This document shows positions 33,830 to 41,818 of a stretch of DNA of 48,743 bases, one piece after another. This DNA comes from Enterospora canceri (lineage: Eukaryota; Microsporidia; Enterocytozoonidae). Location: positions 1 to 48,743 of the forward strand of contig LWDP01000009.1 of the NCBI GenBank assembly GCA_002087915.1, read 5' to 3'. Within the stretch, counting starts at the first letter, position 1, and every line of letters begins with the position of its first letter. Position numbers and translations under genes: made by a program. The notes under the pieces were generated by a model. It saw nothing but the letters and a program-made list of their open reading frames with translations. It was not told where the DNA came from and ran no database searches.

Positions 33830-35926
33830 ATGAATTACGAAGATTTGAAGAAAGAGGCATTCAAGTACTTCGTGTCTGATGAAGACGTCTTCGTATACAG
33901 GAGTGATACTGCATTTCTACCACCAGAATACACGAAAGAGGAGACAGGAAGCAGAGTAGAGTTCAAAATAGACAGGATTGAGAGTGTGGTAAAATATGTG
34001 CTACAGAACAAGAATACCAGGGTAGAGGAGTATGTGGCATGTGGGGATGTTGATAGGGGCGTATGTGTCCAGAACATTCAGTTCAAGTTGAACAGAATTG
34101 GTCATAGCAGAAACTATGGGGACTTCTCAGATTTAGACGTAAACAGCCCTACAATTTGTTCAGTTGAGAAATTCAACAAAGGCACCTACAAAAAATTCAG
34201 GCACAAAACGGACAAAATGCCAGAATACTCCCACGTCTTCGCCTATGCCAGAAACAACAAGCTGTTTTACACGTTCTACCTGGACGACGACCTCTTTTCA
34301 ACCACATTCAGTCTGGTGCAAATGTACAACTGTGTGGAGGTGCTCTTTACGGATGGCTCGTTTCAACGCATCTTCGATGGCTGGGGAGTCAGCAGCAACA
34401 GGGTGACTCAAAGTGATCTGCTGATTGAGACCTATTTCACCACCACTTTCCAAAAGGAGTTCTTTGAACTGGGTGATTTCTGTCTGGTCAACATCAACGA
34501 CTTTGATTTGGTTGATTTTCATACTCAGACAGCTCAGGGGAAGAGGCTGTTGAATCAGTGGCTTAGGAGTCCACTTCTCAGCAAGAACGAAATCAACAAG
34601 CGCCTTGATCTCGTTGAACACTTCAAGGAAGTCGATATCAACCTGTCAAAATTCTTTGATCTCAAGAGACTCGTAGCCAAAATAGAAAATAGGACAATTT
34701 CAGTTGATGAAATAGTCAACCTGTACGAATCAATCACCGTGATACCGCTACTAATTGATAAAATTGGAATTGGAAGAAATCAGACAGTTCAAGAAGACCT
34801 GATTGATCCACTCAGGGAGTGTCACCAGGCATTGAAACCAGTTCAGACTGAAATTGAGTCACAAATTGATGTGAACAGTGGTGAGATGTTTGTTGATCAG
34901 AATGAGACATCCAAATCACTGAAATCAGCAAAGGTGGAAATTGAAGGCGAAATGGAGAAGGAATTGGCAGAAATCAGGCAGAGTTTCCCAGGGGCCAAAA
35001 TGCAAAATGGCGTATTCAAAGTGACCAAGAAGGAGTTTGGCCACACCACGAAATACAAAACAATTTCAGTCACAAAAACAGGCGTGACTTTTACTACCAA
35101 AATGCTCACTGAATTATCAAACAGACTCGAAGAGACAAATAGAAGAATTCTGGCTGAAACCAGGATACAGCTGGATGCATTGAGGTCGTTCTTGTGCACC
35201 GTCTCGCAGTCTCTTGAAATCTACAACTTTGTTGTTGCCCTAGTGGACATTTTTAAGGCATTTTCAATCAAATGCATAACACCAGGGTATTCGAGACCAT
35301 CATTCTCAGGTGGCACTGAATACGCAATCAGAGGGATGTGGCACCCTGCTATCAAGAACGAGGCAGTCAAAAACGACCTGGAATTCAGCAAAAACATGTG
35401 TGTACTAACTGGGCCAAATATGGGCGGAAAGAGCACCTTCATCAAGACACTTTCACTTGTGTCCCTGTATGCGCAAATTGGCTGCTATGTCCCTGCATCC
35501 GCTGCAACTCTCCCCATTTTCGAGCGCATTGTGATGCGAATTGGTGCCAGAGACGTCTCAAGCCAGCACATGTCCACTTTCATGGTGGAAATGGCCGATT
35601 TGAACCTGATTTGCCGAAACAGGAAGTTTGCCCTGGTTCTGATTGACGAGCTTGGCCGTGGCACCAGCGCATCAGACGGCCTAAGCATCATCCTGGGCGT
35701 GAAGGAGTTCCTTGAGAGAACCAGAAACTTCACCGTGATCACCACGCACTTCAGCGAGCTGAGCCAGGCCTCGTCTCAGTCCCTGATCAAGCGAATGGCC
35801 GTGAAAGACGGGCTGTTCACCTACAAAGTCGAAGAAGGTGCTGCTGACGACTCATTTGGAATAAAAGTGGCAGAAATGGCCCAGTTTCCCAGGGACGTGA
35901 TCGAGGATGCCCTACGATTCCTCTGA
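33830..35926 (+). CDS. DNA mismatch-repair ATPase, MSH2-like
   Basis: 698 residues, short for MSH2 (about 930). The mismatch-recognition and connector domains are reduced; the lever region is recognisable from DLVDFHTQTAQGKRLLNQWL RSPLLS onward. The ATPase holds Walker A TGPNMGGKST (about 527-536), then AQIGCYVPASAATL, the STFMVEM signature and Walker B LVLIDELGRGTSASDGLS (about 602-619), and ITTHFSEL. MSH2 pairs with MSH6 or MSH3 to start mismatch repair in the nucleus. MSH4 or MSH5 is less likely. CCCC (33821-33824) and ACAAACAAATA (33810-33820) lie just upstream of the ATG. Confidence 0.82.
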   Translation: MNYEDLKKEAFKYFVSDEDVFVYRSDTAFLPPEYTKEETGSRVEFKIDRIESVVKYVLQNKNTRVEEYVACGDVDRGVCVQNIQFKLNRIGHSRNYGDFSDLDVNSPTICSVEKFNKGTYKKFRHKTDKMPEYSHVFAYARNNKLFYTFYLDDDLFSTTFSLVQMYNCVEVLFTDGSFQRIFDGWGVSSNRVTQSDLLIETYFTTTFQKEFFELGDFCLVNINDFDLVDFHTQTAQGKRLLNQWLRSPLLSKNEINKRLDLVEHFKEVDINLSKFFDLKRLVAKIENRTISVDEIVNLYESITVIPLLIDKIGIGRNQTVQEDLIDPLRECHQALKPVQTEIESQIDVNSGEMFVDQNETSKSLKSAKVEIEGEMEKELAEIRQSFPGAKMQNGVFKVTKKEFGHTTKYKTISVTKTGVTFTTKMLTELSNRLEETNRRILAETRIQLDALRSFLCTVSQSLEIYNFVVALVDIFKAFSIKCITPGYSRPSFSGGTEYAIRGMWHPAIKNEAVKNDLEFSKNMCVLTGPNMGGKSTFIKTLSLVSLYAQIGCYVPASAATLPIFERIVMRIGARDVSSQHMSTFMVEMADLNLICRNRKFALVLIDELGRGTSASDGLSIILGVKEFLERTRNFTVITTHFSELSQASSQSLIKRMAVKDGLFTYKVEEGAADDSFGIKVAEMAQFPRDVIEDALRFL

Positions 35927-35945
35927 TACGGATACTGGTGCAATA

Positions 35946-36215
35946 TCAGTCACTCTTTATTCTTGATATGATGTCAACCAGGACGTAAATTGGGATTTCG
36001 TCTGGCTCCTGATCGTACTGCTTGCTGGCTTCCAGCGAGTTGCGCCTGGTTGCCTGCCGCGTATTCTGAAACCAGACCTGAATTGATCGCTGTGGAATAT
36101 CGATCAGAAGACTCAAATCATTTCTGGTTGTGGTTGATGGAAATTGGGTGATTTTGTACAGCTCCCTGTGGTATCGATCAATCGTGTGATCTGAATTGAT
36201 TTGCGACTCACTCAT
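35946..36215 (-). CDS. Small homeodomain transcription factor
   Basis: 89 residues from the ATG at 36215, directly preceded by CCC (GGG 36216-36218). The homeodomain is nearly the whole protein: RELYKITQFPSTTTRNDLSL, LIDIPQRS and the recognition helix with IQVWFQNTRQATRR. A short acidic tail follows. It ends 19 bp from the convergent MSH2 gene. Confidence 0.85.
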   Translation of the reverse strand: MSESQINSDHTIDRYHRELYKITQFPSTTTRNDLSLLIDIPQRSIQVWFQNTRQATRRNSLEASKQYDQEPDEIPIYVLVDIISRIKSD

Positions 36216-36841
36216 GGGCAAATATTAAAAAGGAAATTAATATTTGTTTATTTGGCGAGACAGATAACACAAGTTTGAGAGCAGTACATATTGTTGAATG
36301 TTTGGAGATTTGAATGGAATTGGGACTGGCCTGGTGGCTGATGCCGTAGCTGATGGCTGTTTGACGAATCAGCCATCACCATAGAATGTAATATTTGTTT
36401 GTTTGATAAAAAACAAAATGGTTTATTTAACGCAGTTTCAAACAAATGGGCCAGAAGGAGAGAGGTGGACTGAGGACGAGAGACAGGGGCGGAATCAGGG
36501 GGTGTGGATGAAGAGCGGATGGAGACAGGGCAACTGGATGTGAGAGAAGGAGAGTGAAGAGGCTGAATTGCCAGTTTCAGCCAAATAAGCTTATTTCAAC
36601 CAATTAAGCTTATTTCAACCAATTAAGCTTAATGCACCCGAACAGGTGAGACGTCAAATTGTTTGATTGTAAACAAAGAAGGAATCTGATGCAAACATTC
36701 GGCGATTTCCAAATCAGGCAAATGGACCCCTCATCGCCTGGTTGCGGCCAACTCTGGCGAATTGGCCTTGCTGCTGATGAGACCAGCCCATTTGTTTGTT
36801 TGTTTATCATTTGTTTATAAAAATGTGTTTGTTTGGAACAC
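36216..36841. promoter_or_regulatory. Long upstream region of the forkhead gene, rich in TGTTTGTTT sites
   Basis: About 625 bp, unusually long here. It contains TGTTTGTTTG at 36395-36404, a triple TTTGTTTGTTTGTTTA run at 36791-36806, TTTGTTTATA near 36811 and GTGTTTGTTTGG at 36825-36836, the last six bases from the forkhead ATG. It also holds a 19-bp tandem repeat with AAGCTT, a 9-bp-arm hairpin (36351-36359 with 36370-36378), and a GGA/GAG-rich purine tract at about 36440-36560. TGTTTGT matches the reverse complement of the forkhead consensus RYAAAYA, which suggests autoregulation. A 41-codon open frame at 36418-36543 has no support. Confidence 0.55.
36587..36631. repeat. 19-bp tandem repeat with AAGCTT, 2.4 copies
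   Basis: AAGCTTATTTCAACCAATT occurs at 36587-36605 and 36606-36624, followed by AAGCTTA (36625-36631). Each unit starts with the AAGCTTA motif seen in several other intergenic regions. It lies about 210 bp upstream of the forkhead gene. Confidence 0.85.
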
Positions 36842-37429
36842 ATGTTTAAGCCATCGGACCAAAACAAGGCGGGGGGCGACTACGATCAGGGCTGTGGGTA
36901 CGCGCAGCAGAACGAGGCGTGTGGGACGCCAAGGAGGCCCAACCTGTCCTACGCTGAGCTGATCACAATGGCGATCGAGAGCAGCGCGGAGCAGATGCTG
37001 ACGCTGAAGGACATCTACAACTGGATATCGTGCAACTACCCATATTACGAGGCAAAGAAGGACGGCTGGCAGAACTCGATCCGCCACAACCTGAGCCTGA
37101 ACCGCTGCTTCTACAGGGTGCCCAGGAAGGAGGGATCCCGTGGGAAGGGCAGCTACTGGAAAATAAACTACGAGTACCAGAACGTGAAGGTGAACTATCG
37201 CACCAGGAAGTACACGTACGTCCCACCGCAGCAGTCGATCCACTCCCTGACGCAGATACTGAACGACAACACGCTTCTGAGCGAGTCGATTGGGATGAGC
37301 GAGATACCACCGAAGAAGGGGACGATATTCAGCGGAAACCTGCGCGACGAGGACTACGAGGCTGGGCAGCCCGACGCGTACGACTACGACGACCACAGCA
37401 AGTTGGACAGGATATTTTCATTTAAGTAA
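36842..37429 (+). CDS. Forkhead (winged-helix) transcription factor
   Basis: 195 residues from the ATG at 36842; an in-frame TTG at 36833 is not needed. The forkhead domain occupies about 30-115: RPNLSYAELITMAIESSAEQ, MLTLKDIYNWISCNYPYYEA, then the recognition helix WQNSIRHNLSLNRCFYRVPR and GKGSYWKI. All main DNA-contact residues (N, R, H in NSIRHNLS) are present, so it should bind RYAAAYA-type sites. The C-terminal 80 residues are polar with acidic stretches and may activate transcription. Codon usage is strongly GC-ending. Matching sites are abundant just upstream. In yeasts, forkhead factors drive cell-cycle genes. Confidence 0.95.
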   Translation: MFKPSDQNKAGGDYDQGCGYAQQNEACGTPRRPNLSYAELITMAIESSAEQMLTLKDIYNWISCNYPYYEAKKDGWQNSIRHNLSLNRCFYRVPRKEGSRGKGSYWKINYEYQNVKVNYRTRKYTYVPPQQSIHSLTQILNDNTLLSESIGMSEIPPKKGTIFSGNLRDEDYEAGQPDAYDYDDHSKLDRIFSFK

Positions 37430-37596
37430 TCAAGTTCAGCCACACAAACATAGACAGTTTATTAAATAGATGACGAGTTATAAATGGATCAAGTGATATT
37501 GATCAATACTGTTAAGCTTAACTGATATTGATCAGTTGTATAGCATTGTTTTGGGGCTGTTTCACAAGGGTGGAAAAGGCCGCTTTCTGTTTCATC

Positions 37597-38313
37597 ATGA
37601 TATCTCTGCTTATTCTTCCTGCCAGATGCACTGGTTGCGTTATACCAACAGGTGGAATGGCTGGAGCCAACAACTGCAGCCCACTTGGAATGGGTCATTC
37701 GCAATACGGGCCAGGCAAAGACTGTTTGGGTGGATCAGGTGGAGCAATTCCAGCTCACTGCATTCCTGGAAACAGCCCAATGGGTGGATTAGGAAGTGAT
37801 GCATTACACAGTATATTGAATCATATGCCAGGAACAGGAAATAGTGGAATAGGAAGTAATGGAATAGGTGGAATAGGAAATAGTGGAAATATGGGTGGAA
37901 TGAGCGGAATGAGTGCTGATGGTGGCCTAGGATCAAATCAGTGGATGGGATCAAAATCAACTGACATTTACAGTCTCCCAGACCCACAGAAGCTGGTAGC
38001 AGCAGTGGAGCAGGCAACTGCCAACTTCCTGAACATCAAGAACAATCTCAGGCGTGTTCTGGAACGAACCAAAATGTATCTGTCTCGATCAGCGGTGCTT
38101 CTGACAGAGCTGACTTCTGACATCAAGGTGAAATACGCCGAGCTGAAGGAAACCACAAAGAAGCACAACAGGGAATCAGCCCCACACATCAAGGCAGTTC
38201 TGGCCAAGAAGATGATCGACCTACGATCAGAGCTCAGGGAGCTGATTGGGATGTTTGAGAAGATCAGGAAGTGGCAGATGACTGTGACGTGTTCAATAGC
38301 AACCACCCTGTGA
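37597..38313 (+). CDS. Predicted secreted Gly/Ser/Met-rich protein with helical C-terminus
   Basis: 238 residues from the ATG at 37597; the open frame upstream starts only with TTG. A short signal peptide (MISLLILPARCTG) is followed by a Cys-containing segment (four more Cys up to about residue 55), a repetitive Gly/Ser/Asn/Met region at about 60-120 (GNSGIGSNGIGGIGNSGNMG, GGMSGMS) and a 120-residue helical, Lys/Arg-rich domain (LPDPQKLVAAVEQATANFLN onward). Low-complexity Gly regions with a structured end are common among spore-wall and polar-tube proteins, so that role is possible, but I recognise no named family. Confidence 0.65.
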   Translation: MISLLILPARCTGCVIPTGGMAGANNCSPLGMGHSQYGPGKDCLGGSGGAIPAHCIPGNSPMGGLGSDALHSILNHMPGTGNSGIGSNGIGGIGNSGNMGGMSGMSADGGLGSNQWMGSKSTDIYSLPDPQKLVAAVEQATANFLNIKNNLRRVLERTKMYLSRSAVLLTELTSDIKVKYAELKETTKKHNRESAPHIKAVLAKKMIDLRSELRELIGMFEKIRKWQMTVTCSIATTL

Positions 38314-38438
38314 TAGACAGGTGCTGTCTTCACAATAAATAAATAACCAGTAATATCGAAAATGACTACTTTTACTAGTACGTGACTACCCATTATAATT
38401 ACTACTCATTCTCATTATAGTACAATTTAACCCACCCA

Positions 38439-38837
38439 ATGGCAGTAGCAAAATTCAAATCAAAATACGCTGAAAATGTGATGGACCACTTCAACAACCC
38501 AAGGAATGTGGGATCATTCGAGATGAACGAGAGCGTTGGAACTGGCGTTGTGGGAGCACCAGCCTGTGGAGACGTGCTCAAGTTGCAGATCCGTGTGGGC
38601 AGAGATGGCGTAATAGAAGATGCAAAATTTAAGACATTTGGGTGTGGATCAGCAATCGCAAGCTCGTCACTCGCGTCCGAATGGGTCAAGGGAAAGACAC
38701 TCGACGAGTCACTGGCAATCACAAACCAGGAAATTGCACGGGAGCTCTCGCTCCCGCCTATCAAACTTCATTGCAGCATGTTGGCAGAAGACGCAATCAA
38801 GGCAGCCGTATCAGACTACAAAATGAAGAAGAAATGA
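38439..38837 (+). CDS. ISU1: Fe-S cluster scaffold protein ISU1/IscU
   Basis: 132 residues. The three cluster-binding Cys are present: GAPACGDVLKLQI (C43, D45), FKTFGCGSAIASSS (C69) and LPPIKLHCSMLAEDAIKAA (H111, C112). LPPIK is the Hsp70 (mitosomal Ssq1/mtHsp70) docking motif. The scaffold receives sulfur from Nfs1 and assembles [2Fe-2S] clusters in the mitosome. No classical presequence is seen; the conserved domain starts at about residue 8. Two CCC runs (38431-38433, 38435-38437) lie directly before the ATG. Confidence 0.96.
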   Translation: MAVAKFKSKYAENVMDHFNNPRNVGSFEMNESVGTGVVGAPACGDVLKLQIRVGRDGVIEDAKFKTFGCGSAIASSSLASEWVKGKTLDESLAITNQEIARELSLPPIKLHCSMLAEDAIKAAVSDYKMKKK

Positions 38838-38856
38838 GTCCTCTATTTACAATTTA

Positions 38857-39363
38857 TCACAGCTCTTCTTCCACATTCTGCTTCCCCTTCTTCATGATCA
38901 CGTAGATTGCACCACCGACAACTACGAGGCCAAGGACGCCCATTGTGATCAGGAACGGAAGTGACCTGTAGAACGGGACACTCAGCTCCGTGTAGTAGAC
39001 GAAGCCCTCCTTTGACGAGTCCCATGCAAATGGCTCCGTGAAGATAGGCGCCTTTGAGTCTGCCACCGTGATTTGAAATGAGTAGGCCGTACCGTCCTTC
39101 TTCACCTTATTTGCCCCAGTCACAATCTCAAGCTTGTATTTTCCAGCCTTAGGCGTGCTATTGTCCATTCTTTCGATGTCACCCTCGTGAACAGGCTTCG
39201 CATTGTTCTCGCCCTTGTCGGAGTTCTTGTAAATGAAGTAGCCCTGGGCTGCCACGTCTGGCTGCAGTGTAACAAGGCAGTAGTAGTCATTTGGGTTGTT
39301 CTCAAAGACCAGGATCTGGTCTACGCAGGCAATGAGTCCCACAAATATTGTTGGTAGCAGCAT
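38857..39363 (-). CDS. Predicted type I membrane protein, beta-rich lumenal domain
   Basis: 168 residues. Signal peptide MLLPTIFVGLIACVDQ; a lumenal domain of alternating strands (CLVTLQPDVAAQGYFIYKN, GKYKLEIVTGANKVK, AYSFQITVADSKAPIF); a transmembrane helix (FLITMGVLGLVVVGGAIYVI) and a cytosolic tail KKGKQNVEEEL. The layout recalls p24/GOLD cargo receptors, but the coiled coil and Cys pattern of that family are missing, so I leave it unassigned. Codon usage is GC-ending, which suggests good expression. It ends 19 bp from the convergent ISU1 gene. Confidence 0.72.
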   Translation of the reverse strand: MLLPTIFVGLIACVDQILVFENNPNDYYCLVTLQPDVAAQGYFIYKNSDKGENNAKPVHEGDIERMDNSTPKAGKYKLEIVTGANKVKKDGTAYSFQITVADSKAPIFTEPFAWDSSKEGFVYYTELSVPFYRSLPFLITMGVLGLVVVGGAIYVIMKKGKQNVEEEL

Positions 39364-39560
39364 ATGGATTATTATTGATACAAATAAATTGGTATTTGTT
39401 TGATCAGGTCACAAGAATGTTGTAGGAGACTGGGTGAGGATCAGTGTGAGTTTGACTCAGTGGTCTTGGATTGTTTGTTTATTATGAATACTGTGTTTAT
39501 TTACGGTGTAAATAATTCAGAAGAAGAGAGGATCTTGAATAGGGGAAAAAAGAGCCCTGA

Positions 39561-40637
39561 ATGGGAAACGTGAAAAGCACGCCCAGCAAGTATCTGTACA
39601 TCGTGAAGCAGACGAACCCAAATCTGCCTCTTTGTCCCGTAATCCACCTCATCAAGGACGTCGCCATGGATGGGAAGCCTATGGGAGTAGACAAGATTGG
39701 AATGTACAAGGAGCATGCTGTGGTTGCAGAGGTGCTTGATTTGCTCACAATGGAGACATTCTACGTGGAATTGGGGACTGATAGTCTGGTTGAGAGTGAC
39801 TTATTGGGAATAAATGTGGCAGAGACAAGTGAGCTACCAGAAATAACACATGTGAAAATATTGAGTACAAGTAATCCACTATTTAGGGAGAATGACATGA
39901 TATTGGGAGTAGAAGACGTGCATTCAGATGATTTGGTAGAAGAAATAACATCAGAAGAGAGTAAGACACTGTTGGTCTTAAGAAACCATAAAATATTACG
40001 CATAGAGACAGATGGAAGCAAATTGCACTGTGAAATAGGCGTAGGACTGTTGTACAGGCCAATTATAGGTAAAGAGATCTACAATGAGGAATATAATGGA
40101 AAGGTTAAACGAAAATATCGGAATTCGATTAATGAGACAGAAAACAGGAATGTGACAAGTCAGGTAGAAAGGAAGGAAGAAGAAAATAAGGTTGCTCAGG
40201 TGAAAGAAAAGAAGTTAGGGCGGTCAAATATCAAGTATGACGACAGATTTGATGAAATAGTGAAAAAGGAAGAAGAATATGTTCAGGGAGTGAAGAAGGA
40301 GGAAGAGACAGTTGCAAAGTTAGTGAATGACGAGTTTATTTGTAGGAGAGATTATGCTGAAGAAGGAGTACTGACAGATGAAGCATTTGCAAGGAGGAAA
40401 CAGAAACAGGAGAAAGTAGAGCCTGAAGATGGGGAACAGGAGCCAACAGTAGGGAATCAGAGGGTATTTGGAGACCTGAATAACCAGAGCAGCAGTGACA
40501 TTTTTGAAAATACGAAAAAGGAAGAGAAGGATTGCATACACTTCTCAGACTGCGATTGTGAAGAAAGGAAGAAGAAGAATTCGGCTGATCCATCCAACTT
40601 CCTATCAGAAAGTGACGAAGGTGGATACTTTAAATAG
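39561..40637 (+). CDS. Divergent GRASP/GRH1-like Golgi protein (N-myristoylated)
   Basis: 358 residues. The N-terminus MGNVKSTPSKYLYIV fits an N-myristoylation signal (Gly2, Ser6), as in GRASP55/65 and yeast Grh1. Two PDZ-like halves follow (about 10-85 and 85-175); the second contains GSKLHCEIGVGLLYRPI, which parallels the GRASP signature G-LGC-IG-G-LHRIP. From about 180 on, the protein is a charged Lys/Glu-rich region ending in an acidic Ser/Asp tail. GRASPs tether Golgi membranes and work in secretion. The typical WGG tripeptide is missing, so it is a distant relative at best. CCC (39555-39557) lies three bases before the ATG. Confidence 0.55.
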   Translation: MGNVKSTPSKYLYIVKQTNPNLPLCPVIHLIKDVAMDGKPMGVDKIGMYKEHAVVAEVLDLLTMETFYVELGTDSLVESDLLGINVAETSELPEITHVKILSTSNPLFRENDMILGVEDVHSDDLVEEITSEESKTLLVLRNHKILRIETDGSKLHCEIGVGLLYRPIIGKEIYNEEYNGKVKRKYRNSINETENRNVTSQVERKEEENKVAQVKEKKLGRSNIKYDDRFDEIVKKEEEYVQGVKKEEETVAKLVNDEFICRRDYAEEGVLTDEAFARRKQKQEKVEPEDGEQEPTVGNQRVFGDLNNQSSSDIFENTKKEEKDCIHFSDCDCEERKKKNSADPSNFLSESDEGGYFK

Positions 40638-40697
40638 TAAATTATGTGTTGATGTATTGGCTATGAAATATTGCAAACCTAACAAAATAGTCCCAAG

Positions 40698-41054
40698 ATG
40701 GGAGTGGAAATATTTGAGAGAATTGGATGGCATGGAAACAGCTATGTGGTATTTAGCAGGGATGTTCTATACTTTATTGTGATCAACAACGTATTCCACG
40801 CAGGATACGGTAACAGAATAGATTTGAGTAACATGGTCTGTAAGCTGTTTGATTACAGCTGGGATGTGGAAAGAGGTGTGAAAGTGATACTCTATGATTC
40901 AATAGAGAACAAAATGCTGAGTTTCAGATACAGAATAACCTACTTGGATTTTAGTTCCCAATTTTTATGTATTTTCACAGGTGGAGTCATTTTGGCTCTG
41001 GTCTGCAAACGAATAAACAGAATTGTTGCAGGGAATAAACCACAAATCTCCTGA
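40698..41054 (+). CDS. Small predicted membrane protein, unknown function
   Basis: 118 residues from the ATG at 40698 (CCC at 40692-40694). The N-terminal 80 residues look beta-rich (GNSYVVFSRDVLYFIVINNV); one transmembrane helix at about 84-104 (SSQFLCIFTGGVILALVC) is followed by a short basic tail. There is no signal peptide, so it may be a C-terminally anchored protein. Starts 60 bp after the GRASP-like gene on the same strand. No family recognised. Confidence 0.6.
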   Translation: MGVEIFERIGWHGNSYVVFSRDVLYFIVINNVFHAGYGNRIDLSNMVCKLFDYSWDVERGVKVILYDSIENKMLSFRYRITYLDFSSQFLCIFTGGVILALVCKRINRIVAGNKPQIS

Positions 41055-41075
41055 AACTTGCAATAAAATTGTGAA

Positions 41076-41104
41076 TACAAACAAATTAGCTATTTTGTTT
41101 GTTT
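41076..41104. promoter_or_regulatory. 29-bp inverted element with paired forkhead-type sites, copy A
   Basis: The element reads TACAAACAAATTA, a two-base centre, then TATTTTGTTTGTTT, so AAACAAA and TTTGTTT face each other. Nearly the same 29 bp occurs at 44274-44302. An AAGCTTA motif follows three bases further on (41107). It lies 40 bp before the small secreted-protein gene at 41145. Confidence 0.65.
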
Positions 41105-41144
41105 TTAAGCTTATTTTGCTTAAATATTCCTGATTTTATGGATT

Positions 41145-41318
41145 ATGCATATTCTACAGTACTGTTTGCGCCTTGGCCTGATATCTGGATCCGAGAACAC
41201 AAGCACCAGCACGCCTGACAACGGCAACAACTCGACGAACAACGGCAATGGCAACGGAGCCCCTGCCCTCTTCCTAGGCGCATTGTCTGCCCCTGTCATC
41301 CTCGACTTCCTGGTCTAG
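41145..41318 (+). CDS. Small predicted GPI-anchored, Asn/Gly/Ser-rich protein
   Basis: 57 residues. An N-terminal hydrophobic stretch (MHILQYCLRLGLISG) could act as a signal peptide; the middle is low-complexity Ser/Thr/Asn/Gly (SENTSTSTPDNGNNSTNNGN), and the end is hydrophobic (APALFLGALSAPVILDFLV) without basic residues, as in a GPI-attachment signal after a small-residue omega site. The layout mirrors the convergent gene at 41348. It has no CCC run but lies downstream of the forkhead-type inverted element. Being shorter than 60 codons it is easily missed; the GC-ending codons support that it is real. Confidence 0.5.
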   Translation: MHILQYCLRLGLISGSENTSTSTPDNGNNSTNNGNGNGAPALFLGALSAPVILDFLV

Positions 41319-41347
41319 TAAAACACACTCATGCATACATTTATTCA

Positions 41348-41554
41348 TCACATGTTTGCCAGTATTCCGAGTCCTAGCACCATCACGCCGAATACCCCTG
41401 CTGTGCCATTTCCTGACGTGTTCTTGGAGTCCTCCTCGTCTCCGTCTCCGTCTCCTGACTTTGTGCTCGTCTTTGACTTCGTACTTGTACTTGTGGTCGT
41501 CTTTGCCTTGATCAATCCCATCACCATCACTATTGCACTAATACCAAACTGCAT
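41348..41554 (-). CDS. Small predicted GPI-anchored, Thr/Ser/Lys-rich protein
   Basis: 68 residues. Signal peptide MQFGISAIVMVMGLIKA, low-complexity middle (KTTTSTSTKSKTSTKSGDGD, then DEEDSKNTSGNGT) and a hydrophobic end (AGVFGVMVLGLGILANM) suited to GPI attachment at the Gly-Asn-Gly stretch. CCCC (GGGG 41556-41559) lies just before the ATG, a clear start signal that argues against the overlapping plus-strand frame. Convergent with the similar gene at 41145, with ends 29 bp apart. Confidence 0.65.
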   Translation of the reverse strand: MQFGISAIVMVMGLIKAKTTTSTSTKSKTSTKSGDGDGDEEDSKNTSGNGTAGVFGVMVLGLGILANM

Positions 41555-41818
41555 TGGGGTCTCTTCTATGTTTGCTTATATACCACATTCTTGATATATT
41601 GCATCGAATCAGTTTGATTCCAATCAGGTCAGTCTCCCTCATCCCATTACACCCTGATTCAGATGGGTCTCCTACTCCTTCTCTACCATAAATCAGAACA
41701 ATAATAAACACACCCTTTGATTGATCAAATTGACAATATTTCTGTCTCAACTCTTTCTTGCTCCAATTTGCTTATTTATAAACACACACTTATATTTATT
41801 TACAAACATCCTCACATC

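Noticed and set aside
36418..36543. 41-codon open frame beginning MVYLTQFQTNG
   Set aside because: Only a short Gly/Trp/Arg-rich frame in a purine-rich tract, with no start signal or known features.
36815..37396. 193-codon and 115-codon minus-strand frames opposite the forkhead gene
   Set aside because: GC-rich codon use of the forkhead gene keeps the antisense frames open; no domain is present.
41331..41594. 87-codon plus-strand open frame
   Set aside because: The opposite strand has a CCCC start signal and a signal peptide; the plus frame is its shadow with unlikely Val/Phe/Ser/Pro runs.
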